Below are positions 15,353-23,364 of a stretch of DNA of 64,000 nucleotides, piece by piece. The translations under genes and the position numbers were made by a program. Source of the DNA: an archaeon. Lineage in GTDB: Archaea; Nanobdellota; Nanobdellia; Pacearchaeales; GW2011-AR1. Position 1 is the stretch's first letter; each line of letters opens with the position of its first letter. The notes below the pieces were generated by a model, which was not told the origin of the DNA, ran no database searches, and worked only from the letters and a program-made list of their open reading frames with translations. Location: assembly GCA_018697035.1 (NCBI GenBank), contig JABHSE010000002.1, forward strand, positions 91,160 to 155,159. Reading direction: 5' to 3'.

Positions 15353-16569
15353 TACCCTCGCAACGCCTCCACCGGATCCTGTTTAGCAGCATTCATAGCA
15401 GGAACAACACCCGCGACAGCCCCAACAACAAAGCTTCCAAACAAAGCCCCACCAATCAAAACAAAATCAAAATTAAGACCAAGTTCTGCCCCAATGAAAT
15501 TATTAATCCCGATAATTCCCAAACTACTTACAATTGTTCCCAAAATAACACCAACTAAACCACCAATAAATCCAAGCAATCCCGATTCAAAAAAGAACTG
15601 AAGAAATACCTGATAATTCGTAGCACCAATAGCCTTCATGATCCCAATCTCTTTTCTCCTCTCCAGAACTGACGTCGTCATAGTATTAACAATTCCAAGA
15701 GCCCCAACTAAAATAGAAATAGAAGCAATAATAATAATAAAAGCCTGAACCCCACCAAGTACACTATTCACAGTATCCATCATCGCCTCCGGAGTAGAAA
15801 CCTCAAAATCCTCTTCTCCAACATCAACATCCCGCTGCTTTCTCATTAATTTCTCAATATCCTCCTTAGCATCATCCATTAAATCTTTATCTTTAACTTG
15901 CACCGCAATAATATCCACATCGTCACCATAATCCATTAAGTCTCTCAAAGGAGCCTCATTCATCATCACTACATTATCAAAGATAAGACTCCCTGTCTTT
16001 TTCATAATTCCCACAACAATAAAATTCTCATCTTGAATCAATACTGTTTTCCCAGTCACAACCGCTTTCCCAAAAATATCTTCACTTCCCCAGAAATTAT
16101 AGCCCAACATAACCTTATTCACATCTCCATCTTTAAGCAATCTCCCAACCTCGACTTCAGAATCCAGGATCTCATAAGCCACTTTTCTTTTTTCTCCATC
16201 AGGGACAGAAGCCGCAATTCCAAAAGTAACAATATCATTAAATTCCATTTTCCCCGAACTAAGTATCCTAGGAATAGCAACCTTAACAGAAGACAGCCTC
16301 TCAATCGCATCCACATCATCAGTCGTTAACTTATTAACAGCCCCACTTCCAGGAGGACCATACGCACTAAGACCTCCAGCTTGAACCGAAATAACTTCCG
16401 TGGAACCAATTCCAAACTGAGCCCCAACCGCAGCCTGCAAACCAGCCCCAAGACCAATCAACGAAACAACGGCCGTAACACCAATAAAAATTCCAAGCAA
16501 AGTCAACCAAGATCTAATTCCCCGATGCTTCAAATTCTTCAAAGCTAAAATCAAATAATCAAAATTCAT
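15352..16569 (-). CDS. MacB/FtsX-family ABC permease
   Basis: 405 residues with the same layout as its downstream paralogue: helix one at SWLTLLGIFIGVTAVVSLIGLG, a large extracytoplasmic domain, three C-terminal helices with TMTTSVLERRKEIGIMKAIGA (the coupling helix to the ATPase), and the end VPAMNAAKQDPVEALRG. The two permeases probably form a heterodimer over an ATPase dimer, as in LolCDE. Starts one base from the ATPase stop. Confidence 0.92.
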   Translation of the reverse strand: MNFDYLILALKNLKHRGIRSWLTLLGIFIGVTAVVSLIGLGAGLQAAVGAQFGIGSTEVISVQAGGLSAYGPPGSGAVNKLTTDDVDAIERLSSVKVAIPRILSSGKMEFNDIVTFGIAASVPDGEKRKVAYEILDSEVEVGRLLKDGDVNKVMLGYNFWGSEDIFGKAVVTGKTVLIQDENFIVVGIMKKTGSLIFDNVVMMNEAPLRDLMDYGDDVDIIAVQVKDKDLMDDAKEDIEKLMRKQRDVDVGEEDFEVSTPEAMMDTVNSVLGGVQAFIIIIASISILVGALGIVNTMTTSVLERRKEIGIMKAIGATNYQVFLQFFFESGLLGFIGGLVGVILGTIVSSLGIIGINNFIGAELGLNFDFVLIGGALFGSFVVGAVAGVVPAMNAAKQDPVEALRG

Positions 16570-17354
16570 TACTTTCCTCCTTTCCCTTTCTTTCTAACTT
16601 TCTTAACAAGTGCTTTTTTAGCTTTCTTTGTAACATCAACAAACCTTTTCCCAACTCGCTTCGTCACCTTTTCTAAAACTCCATCCAATAACCAATAAAC
16701 AACATCCGCATACTTCTCGGCCAAATCCGGATCATGCGTCACCATAATAACGGTCTTCCCTTCCTTATTCAGCTTCTCCAAAAACTCCATAACAATAGCC
16801 CCAGTCTTTGTATCCAAATTTCCAGTCGGCTCGTCCGCCAAAATAACCTCAGGATCATTCGCTAAACTCCGCGCAATCGCAACTCTCTGCATCTGTCCCC
16901 CAGAAATCTCCCCCGGATAATGATCCATCCTATCATGCAATTCAACCAATCTCAACAATTCCTCAGCCTTATCACTCCGCTCCTCGATACTCGTCCCCTG
17001 AAACATCATCGGCAACATCACATTCTCCTTCACAGTCAAATTCGGAATCAAGTTAAACGACTGAAAAATAAACCCAATCCTCTTCCCCCGAACTTGCGCC
17101 AAATCAGATTCACTAAATTCCGAAATATCATCACCATCCAAATAAATCGTTCCATGGGTAGGCATATCTAAACTCCCAACTAAATTCATCGCAGTAGACT
17201 TCCCAGAACCAGAAGGCCCCATGATCGCAACAAACTCACCCTCATAAACCTTAAACTCCAAATGACTAAGCGCCTTCACAACAAATTTCCCCATAGGATA
17301 ATGCTTCGAAACATTTCGCAGTCTAATCACCTCCTTAGCTTTCACCTTCTTCAT
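16569..17354 (-). CDS. ABC transporter ATPase (MacB/LolD type)
   Basis: 261 residues. Walker A GPSGSGKST, Q-loop FIFQSFNLIPNLTVKENV, signature ISGGQMQRVAIARSL, Walker B VILADEPTGNLD and H-loop MVTHD are all present, in the LolD/MacB subfamily sequence style. The C-terminal 35 residues are an unusual Lys/Arg-rich tail (KKAKKALVKKVRKKGKGG). It drives the two FtsX-type permeases encoded downstream. Confidence 0.95.
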   Translation of the reverse strand: MKKVKAKEVIRLRNVSKHYPMGKFVVKALSHLEFKVYEGEFVAIMGPSGSGKSTAMNLVGSLDMPTHGTIYLDGDDISEFSESDLAQVRGKRIGFIFQSFNLIPNLTVKENVMLPMMFQGTSIEERSDKAEELLRLVELHDRMDHYPGEISGGQMQRVAIARSLANDPEVILADEPTGNLDTKTGAIVMEFLEKLNKEGKTVIMVTHDPDLAEKYADVVYWLLDGVLEKVTKRVGKRFVDVTKKAKKALVKKVRKKGKGGK

Positions 17355-17429
17355 GCATCAGTGAGACAAAACTCCTATATAAATATTACCGACCCCAAAA
17401 CTTATAAATCAAAATTTCGCTAAACAATC

Positions 17430-17627
17430 ATGATAATCCCAATAAGATGCTTCAGCTGCGGAAAACCAATCGCACATTTATACGCTGAGTACAAAACCCT
17501 AGTCCAAGACGGCATGACACAAAAAGAAGCTCTCGACAAACTAGGAATCAAAAGATACTGTTGCCGAGCACAAATTCTAGGACAAACAGACACACTAGAA
17601 CTAGTCAACAAATTCAAGAAGTTCTAA
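17430..17627 (+). CDS. rpoN: RNA polymerase subunit N (Rpo10)
   Basis: 65 residues, full family length. The atypical zinc site CFSCG...RYCCR and the start MIIPIRCFSCGKPIAHLYAEY identify Rpo10/Rpb10. In most archaea it sits in the rps9 operon after rpl13 and rps9; here it is 9 kb away on the opposite strand and alone. Confidence 0.97.
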   Translation: MIIPIRCFSCGKPIAHLYAEYKTLVQDGMTQKEALDKLGIKRYCCRAQILGQTDTLELVNKFKKF

Positions 17628-17674
17628 TTAGATTTTCATTATTTCAATATATATTCTAAACTGATAACTAAACA

Positions 17675-17718
17675 TCCATGAGAAATGCGGAGTCGAAGAC
17701 TACGTAATTTTTCATGGA
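17675..17718. repeat. 44-nt palindromic element, copy 3
   Basis: TCCATGAGAAATGCG to CGTAATTTTTCATGGA, with AGTC/GACT arms around a GAA loop. It lies between rpoN (plus) and the end of 5S rRNA (minus), again a convergent junction. Confidence 0.85.
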
Positions 17719-17742
17719 AGAAAATCTAATTAAAAATATAAA

Positions 17743-17853
17743 ATAGACAGCTCCGAGCCTTCCCATCAGAGACAGTACAAACCCGAACATATCAAGCTTA
17801 ACTTCCGAGTTCGGAACGGGATCGGGTGTAACCAGGATACTATGGCCGTCTAT
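17743..17853 (-). rRNA. 5S rRNA
   Basis: About 111 nt. The ends ATAGACGGC and GCTGTCTAT pair as helix I. Inside are the conserved loop B/C sequence CACCCGATCCCGTTCCGAACTC and GAAGTTAAGC, and the helix IV/V block GATGGGAAGGC. It is not linked to 16S or 23S rRNA in this window. It is transcribed from a TATA box at 17872-17880. Confidence 0.95.
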
Positions 17854-17871
17854 CCTTACCCCTAACTTTCA

Positions 17872-17880
17872 ATATATAAA
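17872..17880 (-). promoter_or_regulatory. TATA box of 5S rRNA
   Basis: TTTATATAT on the minus strand lies about 20-27 bases ahead of the 5S 5' end, the expected TBP spacing. Confidence 0.7.
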
Positions 17881-17928
17881 CCTTACGATTCGAAACATTT
17901 TAAAGAGGAAACACAGTCATACATTTAT

Positions 17929-18003
17929 GCTCTCGTAGCTCAGCCTGGATAGAGTGTCTCCCTCCTAAGGAGAAAGTCGCAGGTTCAAATCCTGCCGAGA
18001 GCG
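17929..18003 (+). tRNA. tRNA-Arg (CCT)
   Basis: 75 nt. Acceptor GCTCTCG/CGAGAGC, anticodon stem TCTCC/GGAGA around loop CTCCTAA (anticodon CCT), T-arm GCAGG TTCAAAT CCTGC. No intron. A TTTTAAAG box at about 17898-17905 lies 25 bases upstream. CCA is not encoded. Confidence 0.95.
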
Positions 18004-18036
18004 TAAATTAATTCTAATACCAATTTTAAAATTCTC

Positions 18037-18080
18037 TCTACAAGAAATGCGCCTTTAAAGATGGCGTAATTTTTCATGGA
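18037..18080. repeat. 44-nt palindromic element, copy 4
   Basis: TCTACAAGAAATGCG to CGTAATTTTTCATGGA. The left outer arm has diverged but the GAAATGCG core and right arm are intact. It lies between tRNA-Arg (plus) and the tRNA-Leu/tRNA-Gly pair (minus). Confidence 0.8.
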
Positions 18081-18106
18081 ATAATAATCAATCTGGCAAT
18101 AATAAA

Positions 18107-18123
18107 ATGAGGGAAGGAGGATT
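18107..18123. repeat. 17-bp copy of the tRNA-Leu 3' end
   Basis: ATGAGGGAAGGAGGATT is identical to 18222-18238, the 3' end of tRNA-Leu including the discriminator. The copy lies 115 bases downstream of the gene. This is the geometry of an attachment-site duplication next to a tRNA, though the space between is too short for an element. Confidence 0.75.
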
Positions 18124-18221
18124 AAAGATTTTTTCGAAGAAATAAATCTTTAGGAAAACAAAGTTTTTCGTGCCCGAGCTTTTCCAAAGCGAAGGTTGTT
18201 CGAATCCGGACAAACCGAAAT
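18124..18221. other. Short non-coding spacer between tRNA-Leu end repeats
   Basis: About 98 bases without a convincing gene. It contains an AAAGATT/AATCTTT hairpin near 18124-18152 and a tRNA-like GTTCGAATC string near 18198 that does not fold into a T-arm. It may be the scar of an excised or decayed insertion. Confidence 0.35.
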
Positions 18222-18222
18222 A

Positions 18223-18305
18223 TGAGGGAAGGAGGATTCGAACCCCCGTAAGCATAAGCTAACAGATCTTGAGTCTGCCCCGTTTGACCGCTCCGGCATT
18301 CCCTC
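18223..18305 (-). tRNA. tRNA-Leu (CAA)
   Basis: 83 nt class II tRNA. Acceptor GAGGGAA/TTCCCTC, anticodon stem GCAGA/TCTGT around loop CTCAAGA (anticodon CAA), a long variable arm, and T-arm GGGGG TTCGAAT CCTCC with one wobble pair. Discriminator A. Its last 17 bp are duplicated at 18107-18123. Confidence 0.93.
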
Positions 18306-18308
18306 ATA

Positions 18309-18399
18309 TGCGCAGACAGGGACTCGAACCCTGGTCAACTGGTCTCTTCAATCTATAAGATTATGGAAGCCAGTTATTCTACCACTAAACTATCCACGC
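18309..18399 (-). tRNA. tRNA-Gly (TCC) with a 20-nt intron
   Basis: 91 nt precursor. Acceptor GCGTGGA/TCTGCGC with two wobble pairs, D-arm with GTGGTAG, anticodon stem ACTGG/CCAGT, T-arm CAGGG TTCGAGT CCCTG, discriminator A. The anticodon loop is split at the canonical 37/38 position by a 20-nt intron (18344-18363). A perfect bulge-helix-bulge forms: CTTC pairs GAAG, flanked by the 3-base bulges CAT and AGA, with intron stem AATC/GATT. Cuts after the second bulge bases give loop CTTCCAA. Confidence 0.93.
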
Positions 18400-18439
18400 A
18401 TAGCAGGATTGTTTTCATGAAACATCTCTGATGTTACTT

Positions 18440-18456
18440 TAAACTATCCACGCATA
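18440..18456. repeat. 17-bp copy of the tRNA-Gly 5' end
   Basis: TAAACTATCCACGCATA repeats 18386-18402, which covers the first 14 nt of tRNA-Gly and 3 bases upstream. The 54-base offset spacer holds a small hairpin AACATC/GATGTT at 18421-18435. Confidence 0.75.
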
Positions 18457-18479
18457 AAATCAATACCTAATTTACCATT

Positions 18480-18812
18480 TTAAACTTTACTCTTCCTGAA
18501 ATGAACCTTCCTATGACAATTCGCACACAAAACCTCACATTTCTTCAGTTCCCTCAAAATCCTCTCAATAGAATATCCATCTGCGACCATTTTCGAAATA
18601 CCATTTTCTTTATCCCCAATATTATGATGAAAATCAATCGTGGCAACATGCTTCTCTCCACACTTCATACATTTTAATTTAGCCTTATATCCCAAAAACC
18701 ATTTTTTAATCTCTAATTTTCGCTTTCGAATATGCGCCTTCTCTGATTCTTTATTCTCAGCATACCATCGTCTTCGGCACTCCTTTCTCTTCTCGGCATC
18801 TTTATACGGCAT
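18480..18812 (-). CDS. HNH endonuclease-like protein
   Basis: About 110 residues from the ATG at 18812 (MPYKDAEKRKECRRRWYAEN), the usual beginning of this phage and mobile-gene family; the open frame continues upstream but looks non-coding. Residues 50-105 carry CMKCGEKHVATIDFHH, then CEVLCANCHRKVHF: two zinc CxxC pairs and the D-HH and H of the HNH site, though the central Asn is not obvious. It lies right after the duplicated tRNA-Gly end, a common place for mobile nucleases. Confidence 0.75.
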   Translation of the reverse strand: MPYKDAEKRKECRRRWYAENKESEKAHIRKRKLEIKKWFLGYKAKLKCMKCGEKHVATIDFHHNIGDKENGISKMVADGYSIERILRELKKCEVLCANCHRKVHFRKSKV

Positions 18813-18893
18813 AAAAAACAAGGGATACCAAACTTTATAATAGTTTGTAATCCACAACACAAACTTTAAAACCAAAGACTAGTCTAAATATAT

Positions 18894-19907
18894 ATGCAGA
18901 ACTTCGAAAACTGGCACGATAAAAACTACAAGAAAATCCTAATTCTCCCAGCTATAGTCCTAACCCTCTCAATACTCTACCTAGCATTTTTCTACATCCA
19001 AACCGGCGACATAATTAACAAGGACGTAACCCTAACAGGTGGAACCTCTATTACAATATTAACCCAAATCACAGCACAAGAGTTGGAGAGCCACCTTTCA
19101 AACACAATCAAAGATTTCGAAATCAAAACAATATCTGATAATACAGGCGGACAACTAGAACTAATCATAACAACCAAAGATCAAGATACTGCAGCACTAA
19201 AATCATCCTTAGAGGAATTTCTAGGTTATAGTCTAACATCCGAAAACTCATCAACCGAAACAACCTCAGCATCCTTGTCTCAGGATTTCTACAAACAACT
19301 AATTATGGCAGTAATTTTAGCGTTCTTTTGGATGTCCGCAGTAGTGTTCCTAATTTTCTCAAAAGGCAAAAGGGCAAAGTTCCAAGTAATAATCCTAAAC
19401 ATACTATTTGGGTTTTTCCTAGGAAACTTCTTTCTAAAAATCAACCCAATAATATCAGCAATAATATTCCTAATTTTCACAACAGCACTAATAAGAATTT
19501 ACATCAAAAAATCCATTCCATCTTTCGCAGTAATCCTTTCAGCCTTCGCAAATATAGTAATGACCTTAGCCTTAGTTAATATAATAGGAATCAAACTATC
19601 CACAGCCGGTATCGTAGCCTTCTTAATGCTAATAGGTTACTCCGTAGACACCGACATTCTTCTAACAACAAGACTCCTAAGAAGAAAAGAAAGTGTGAAT
19701 AAGGCACTATTTGGAGCATTCAAAACCGGAACAACAATGACAATTACATCCATCATAGCAATCACAACAGCCCTAATCGCAATCTACTCTTTCGAGTCAG
19801 TTCTAAACCAAATTTTCACAATTCTATTAATAGGATTGGGTTTTGATCTTTTTAACACATGGATAACAAACGCCTCAATAATTAAATGGTACGTACGGAA
19901 CAAATGA
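18894..19907 (+). CDS. secF: Protein export subunit SecF
   Basis: 337 residues. One N-terminal helix, an extracytoplasmic domain beginning DVTLTGGTSITI, and five C-terminal helices with the SecF motif GYSVDTDILLTTRLLRRK. SecDF uses the proton gradient to pull proteins from the SecYEG channel. Archaeal gene order is secF then secD, as here, with an ATGA overlap. Confidence 0.95.
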   Translation: MQNFENWHDKNYKKILILPAIVLTLSILYLAFFYIQTGDIINKDVTLTGGTSITILTQITAQELESHLSNTIKDFEIKTISDNTGGQLELIITTKDQDTAALKSSLEEFLGYSLTSENSSTETTSASLSQDFYKQLIMAVILAFFWMSAVVFLIFSKGKRAKFQVIILNILFGFFLGNFFLKINPIISAIIFLIFTTALIRIYIKKSIPSFAVILSAFANIVMTLALVNIIGIKLSTAGIVAFLMLIGYSVDTDILLTTRLLRRKESVNKALFGAFKTGTTMTITSIIAITTALIAIYSFESVLNQIFTILLIGLGFDLFNTWITNASIIKWYVRNK

Positions 19908-21445
19908 AAATCACATTTAGAATCTGGATACTAATTATAGTAGTGGCCCTATCCTTAATATCAGTTTTCGGACTCCCTCCACAAGCACTAGAAAAGGGAC
20001 TTAGCATAACATCAGTCAATCAAAGCTCAAGCGTCTTCCAAGACGGTCTTAGAGAAGGAATGACCCTTCTTTCAATCAACGGAGAAGAAGTTGCATCATT
20101 AGATGAGTATATGTTAGCCATGACTGAGATAACAAATCTTGAAGAAAACCAAACAACAAAATTAACAATCCAGACTAAAGAAATAGAAATCATAAATCTC
20201 TATGACAAAACAATTTTAGAAGACATTTCATTAGAAGAGATATCACTAACAAAAATAAAAACCGGACTAGACCTTAGAGGAGGAGCTAGGGCATTCATTA
20301 AAGCAGACATCCCATTAAACGATGCACAACTCGGAGATTTAATAGCAGTGTCTGAACAAAGGTTAAATGTCTACGGACTATCCGATGTTAAATTTTTCAA
20401 AATAGCCACATCTTCAGGCGATAACCTAATGGGAATAGAGATAGCAGGTTCAAGTCCAGAAGATCTAGAAGAACTAATCGCAAAACAAGGACACTTTGAA
20501 GCCAAAATTGGAAATGACACAGTTTTCGTAGGTGGAGAAGAAGACATAACTCACGTTGGAAGAACAGGTTCAGATGCAATGATAACCGAATGTTTTACAA
20601 TTCAAGAAGGAGAATCCTGCAACTTTCAATTCACAATCTTCTTATCTGAAGCGGCAGCACAGCGACACGCAGACATAACCGACGAGCTCTCCATAAACGG
20701 TTCCTACCTAAGTAAAAAATTAGATTTCTTCATCGACGGTAAGTTGACATCATCACTAAATATAGGCTCATCCCTAAAAGGCTCGGTGACAACACAGATA
20801 GCAATATCGGGATCAGGTCAAGGTGCGACAAGGAATGAAGCAATAGAATCAGCAAAAGCAGAAATGAAACAGCTCCAGACAATTCTGATAACAGGCTCCC
20901 TTCCTTTCAAATTAGAAATAGTAAAGATAGATAAAATATCACCAAATTTAGGAGAGCAATTTACAAAACAAATTCTATTGGCAGGACTATTCGCAATCAT
21001 TGCAGTCTCTCTAGTCGTATTTATAAGATATAGAAAAATCAAAGCATCCTTGGCATTAGTAACAGTTTCGCTTTCAGAAGTCCTGATAATTCTAGGAACA
21101 GCCTCTCTAATTGGATGGAATCTAGACCTACCTTCAATCGCCGGAATCATCGCCGCAATCGGAACAGGAATAGATTCACAAATAATAATTTTAGACGAAG
21201 CCCAAGACAAAAGGGAATCAATAAAACAACGAATCAAGAAAGCACTCTTCATAATCGTCACAGCCTTCACAACAACATTCGTGGCAATGATTCCATTAAC
21301 AGGACTACTGGGTTTCATGGGCATCGGAGCAGCCTCAGCAGGTCTTCTAAAAGGCTTCGCAGTCACAACACTAATTGGAATCACAACCGGTGTCCTAATA
21401 TCTAGACCAGCATTCGCAGACATTGCAAGGCAACTAGAAGAATGA
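19904..21445 (+). CDS. secD: Protein export subunit SecD with PDZ-like insert
   Basis: About 513 residues from the ATG at 19904, which overlaps the secF stop. After the first helix comes a PDZ-like segment (GLSITSVNQSSSVFQDGLREG then TLLSINGEEVASLDEY), then the P1 head with TGLDLRGGARAFIKAD, and five C-terminal helices holding GTGIDSQIIILDEAQDK, the SecD motif with the functional Asp. The PDZ-like part is absent from bacterial SecD and may bind export substrates. Followed by two genes in ATGA overlap. Confidence 0.95.
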   Translation: MKITFRIWILIIVVALSLISVFGLPPQALEKGLSITSVNQSSSVFQDGLREGMTLLSINGEEVASLDEYMLAMTEITNLEENQTTKLTIQTKEIEIINLYDKTILEDISLEEISLTKIKTGLDLRGGARAFIKADIPLNDAQLGDLIAVSEQRLNVYGLSDVKFFKIATSSGDNLMGIEIAGSSPEDLEELIAKQGHFEAKIGNDTVFVGGEEDITHVGRTGSDAMITECFTIQEGESCNFQFTIFLSEAAAQRHADITDELSINGSYLSKKLDFFIDGKLTSSLNIGSSLKGSVTTQIAISGSGQGATRNEAIESAKAEMKQLQTILITGSLPFKLEIVKIDKISPNLGEQFTKQILLAGLFAIIAVSLVVFIRYRKIKASLALVTVSLSEVLIILGTASLIGWNLDLPSIAGIIAAIGTGIDSQIIILDEAQDKRESIKQRIKKALFIIVTAFTTTFVAMIPLTGLLGFMGIGAASAGLLKGFAVTTLIGITTGVLISRPAFADIARQLEE

Positions 21446-21903
21446 AATTCAAGTGGCACCTTTTATTCGGGTTTACAATTTCTTACATTCTAATCCAGTT
21501 TTTCAATTTTACCTTATCGGCAGGATTAACAATTTTTATAGCATCGTGGATAATTGATATAGATCATTATTTTTGGTATCTCTTCGAACTAAAAGATAAA
21601 AATCCATTCAAAGCACTAAGATGGTATAATAAAAATATAGACAGATGGTTCGCAATATCATTTAAAGAAAGAGAAAAATTCAAACGAGGAATTTTCGTAT
21701 TCCACAGCATTGGTTTTTGGATTCTACTTTTTACTTTATCATCCCTTCATCCAATTTTTCTTTGGATGCTAATTGGAATAGGGATCCATATGGCAGCAGA
21801 CTTTCCACATCTAATATATCACAGAGAACCACTTTACAACAAAATATTTCTAAGTGCCGTTATAAGAAGAAATAAAAACAAGAAAAGTCTTCGAGAATTA
21901 TGA
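21442..21903 (+). CDS. DUF457/YdjM-like membrane-bound hydrolase
   Basis: 153 residues with about four membrane helices. Histidine/aspartate motifs at helix ends, WIIDIDHYFWYLF, FVFHSIGFW and HMAADFPHLIYH, match the metal-dependent hydrolase-like YdjM/DUF457 group. Substrate unknown. The start overlaps the secD stop and the end overlaps the flippase start, so it is part of a four-gene secF-secD-hydrolase-flippase operon. Confidence 0.75.
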   Translation: MKFKWHLLFGFTISYILIQFFNFTLSAGLTIFIASWIIDIDHYFWYLFELKDKNPFKALRWYNKNIDRWFAISFKEREKFKRGIFVFHSIGFWILLFTLSSLHPIFLWMLIGIGIHMAADFPHLIYHREPLYNKIFLSAVIRRNKNKKSLREL

Positions 21904-23261
21904 GTAATATAATAAAAGAAGAGATGAATGACGTTAAAAATATTTTCGGAAGATTTAGAAGAAAAGATTTCTCTGGAGATACTGGGCAGATTGTGAAGAA
22001 TTCTTCATATCAACTAACAACAAGTTTAATCGCAAAGTTTGGAAGTTTAATATTTACAGTAGTTGTAGCAAGAATGTTGGGCGTTGAAATTTTCGGTCTA
22101 TATACCCTGGCGCTTACCACAATTATCCTATTCGCCTCATTTTCAGATTTAGGAATTTCGACAGCTATGATAACATTCGCATCCAAATCTTTAGGCAAAA
22201 ATAAACTCGGAAAAGCAAAGACATATTTCAAAGGGCTATTGAGATACAAAATTTATTTAACAATAATATGCTCCTTTATCTTAATAACTTTGGGATATTT
22301 CTTAGCAAACAATTATTACAACAAGCCAATTTTCTACGCACTTTTAGCGGGTGCAATATACATTCCCATAGTCACCATCACAGGATATATCGGAGCGGCA
22401 TTTCACGCAGGGAATAACTTCAAAATAACGATGATTAAAGAGATAATTTTTCAAATTTCGAGATTAACATTGATTCCAATAACTATTTTATTACTATTTA
22501 GAATTAGCCTAGAAGCATCGATAATAGTAGCATCAATAATCCTAGCCATAACTTTTTCATATTTTCTGGGATTACTATATTTGAGAATAGTAGCAAAAAA
22601 AGAAATACCTTTTTTGAGAAAAAAAGCGAAAATCTTAACTAAGAATGAAAAACTAGAATTAGTAAGATTTATCTTACCTCTAAGTGTGACGGCCCTAGGC
22701 GGAATGTTTTTTGGATATATTGATATTTTAATGCTCGGACATTATGTAGATTTAACACATATAGGTTATTATGGAGCGGCATTCGGACTTATCGGAGCGG
22801 CAGGATTAATTATAAGTTTTGTAGCAGCGGCAGTCCTGCCAGTTTTTGCAAGAGCTAAAGGGAAGTCATTAGAAAATATTTTTTCAAAAACTAGAAACTT
22901 CACTTTCATGATAGGATTGGCAGCAGCGATTTTTACTTTTCTTACAGCTAAATATATTCTAATGATTTATGGAAAAGAGTTTTTACCAGCAACAATACTC
23001 CTACAATTATTTTCATTAATTTTAATTATCATGCCAGTTGTAGCTATCTATAATTCATATTTTGTTTCGATAAAGAAAACTCAGATAATAGCAAAATTAT
23101 TAATCATATCAACAGTTGTAAATGTAGTATTAAATATTTGGTTTATTAAATACGGGTTACAGTTTGGAATGATGGAAGGGGTAATCGGAGCATGTGTTGC
23201 GACGATATGTTCTAGGATGATATATTTGGCGGGATTCATTATTTCAAAAAGAATAGGCTAA
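21900..23261 (+). CDS. Polysaccharide/lipid-linked glycan flippase (MATE-like, PST family)
   Basis: 453 residues with about 12-14 membrane helices. A Lys-rich cytoplasmic lead is followed by STSL-type helix one and VVVARMLGVEIFGLYTLALTTI, the hallmark of Wzx/RfbX flippases, and a second family repeat beginning FILPLSVTALGGMFFGYIDIL. It would flip lipid-linked glycans across the membrane for the adjacent AglB system. It ends the secDF operon and faces the glycan gene island. Confidence 0.88.
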   Translation: MSNIIKEEMNDVKNIFGRFRRKDFSGDTGQIVKNSSYQLTTSLIAKFGSLIFTVVVARMLGVEIFGLYTLALTTIILFASFSDLGISTAMITFASKSLGKNKLGKAKTYFKGLLRYKIYLTIICSFILITLGYFLANNYYNKPIFYALLAGAIYIPIVTITGYIGAAFHAGNNFKITMIKEIIFQISRLTLIPITILLLFRISLEASIIVASIILAITFSYFLGLLYLRIVAKKEIPFLRKKAKILTKNEKLELVRFILPLSVTALGGMFFGYIDILMLGHYVDLTHIGYYGAAFGLIGAAGLIISFVAAAVLPVFARAKGKSLENIFSKTRNFTFMIGLAAAIFTFLTAKYILMIYGKEFLPATILLQLFSLILIIMPVVAIYNSYFVSIKKTQIIAKLLIISTVVNVVLNIWFIKYGLQFGMMEGVIGACVATICSRMIYLAGFIISKRIG

Positions 23262-23364
23262 TCCAAATCTTTTTTACAAATATGCTTTTAATTACTATTT
23301 CTACGAGAATTTTTCAGTAATTTTCTAAATATAAGATATTTGTTCAAATTTTCTCTAACATATT
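23262..23364. terminator. Convergent gap with hairpin
   Basis: AAATAT/ATATTT around AAG at 23327-23341 forms a perfect hairpin between the flippase and the aminotransferase-fold gene. T runs lie on both sides. No copy of the 44-nt palindrome is found here. Confidence 0.35.

Noticed and set aside
18198-18220. tRNA-like GTTCGAATCCGG string between the tRNA-Leu end repeats
   Set aside because: The bases on both sides do not pair into a T-arm on either strand, and no acceptor or anticodon stem is present.
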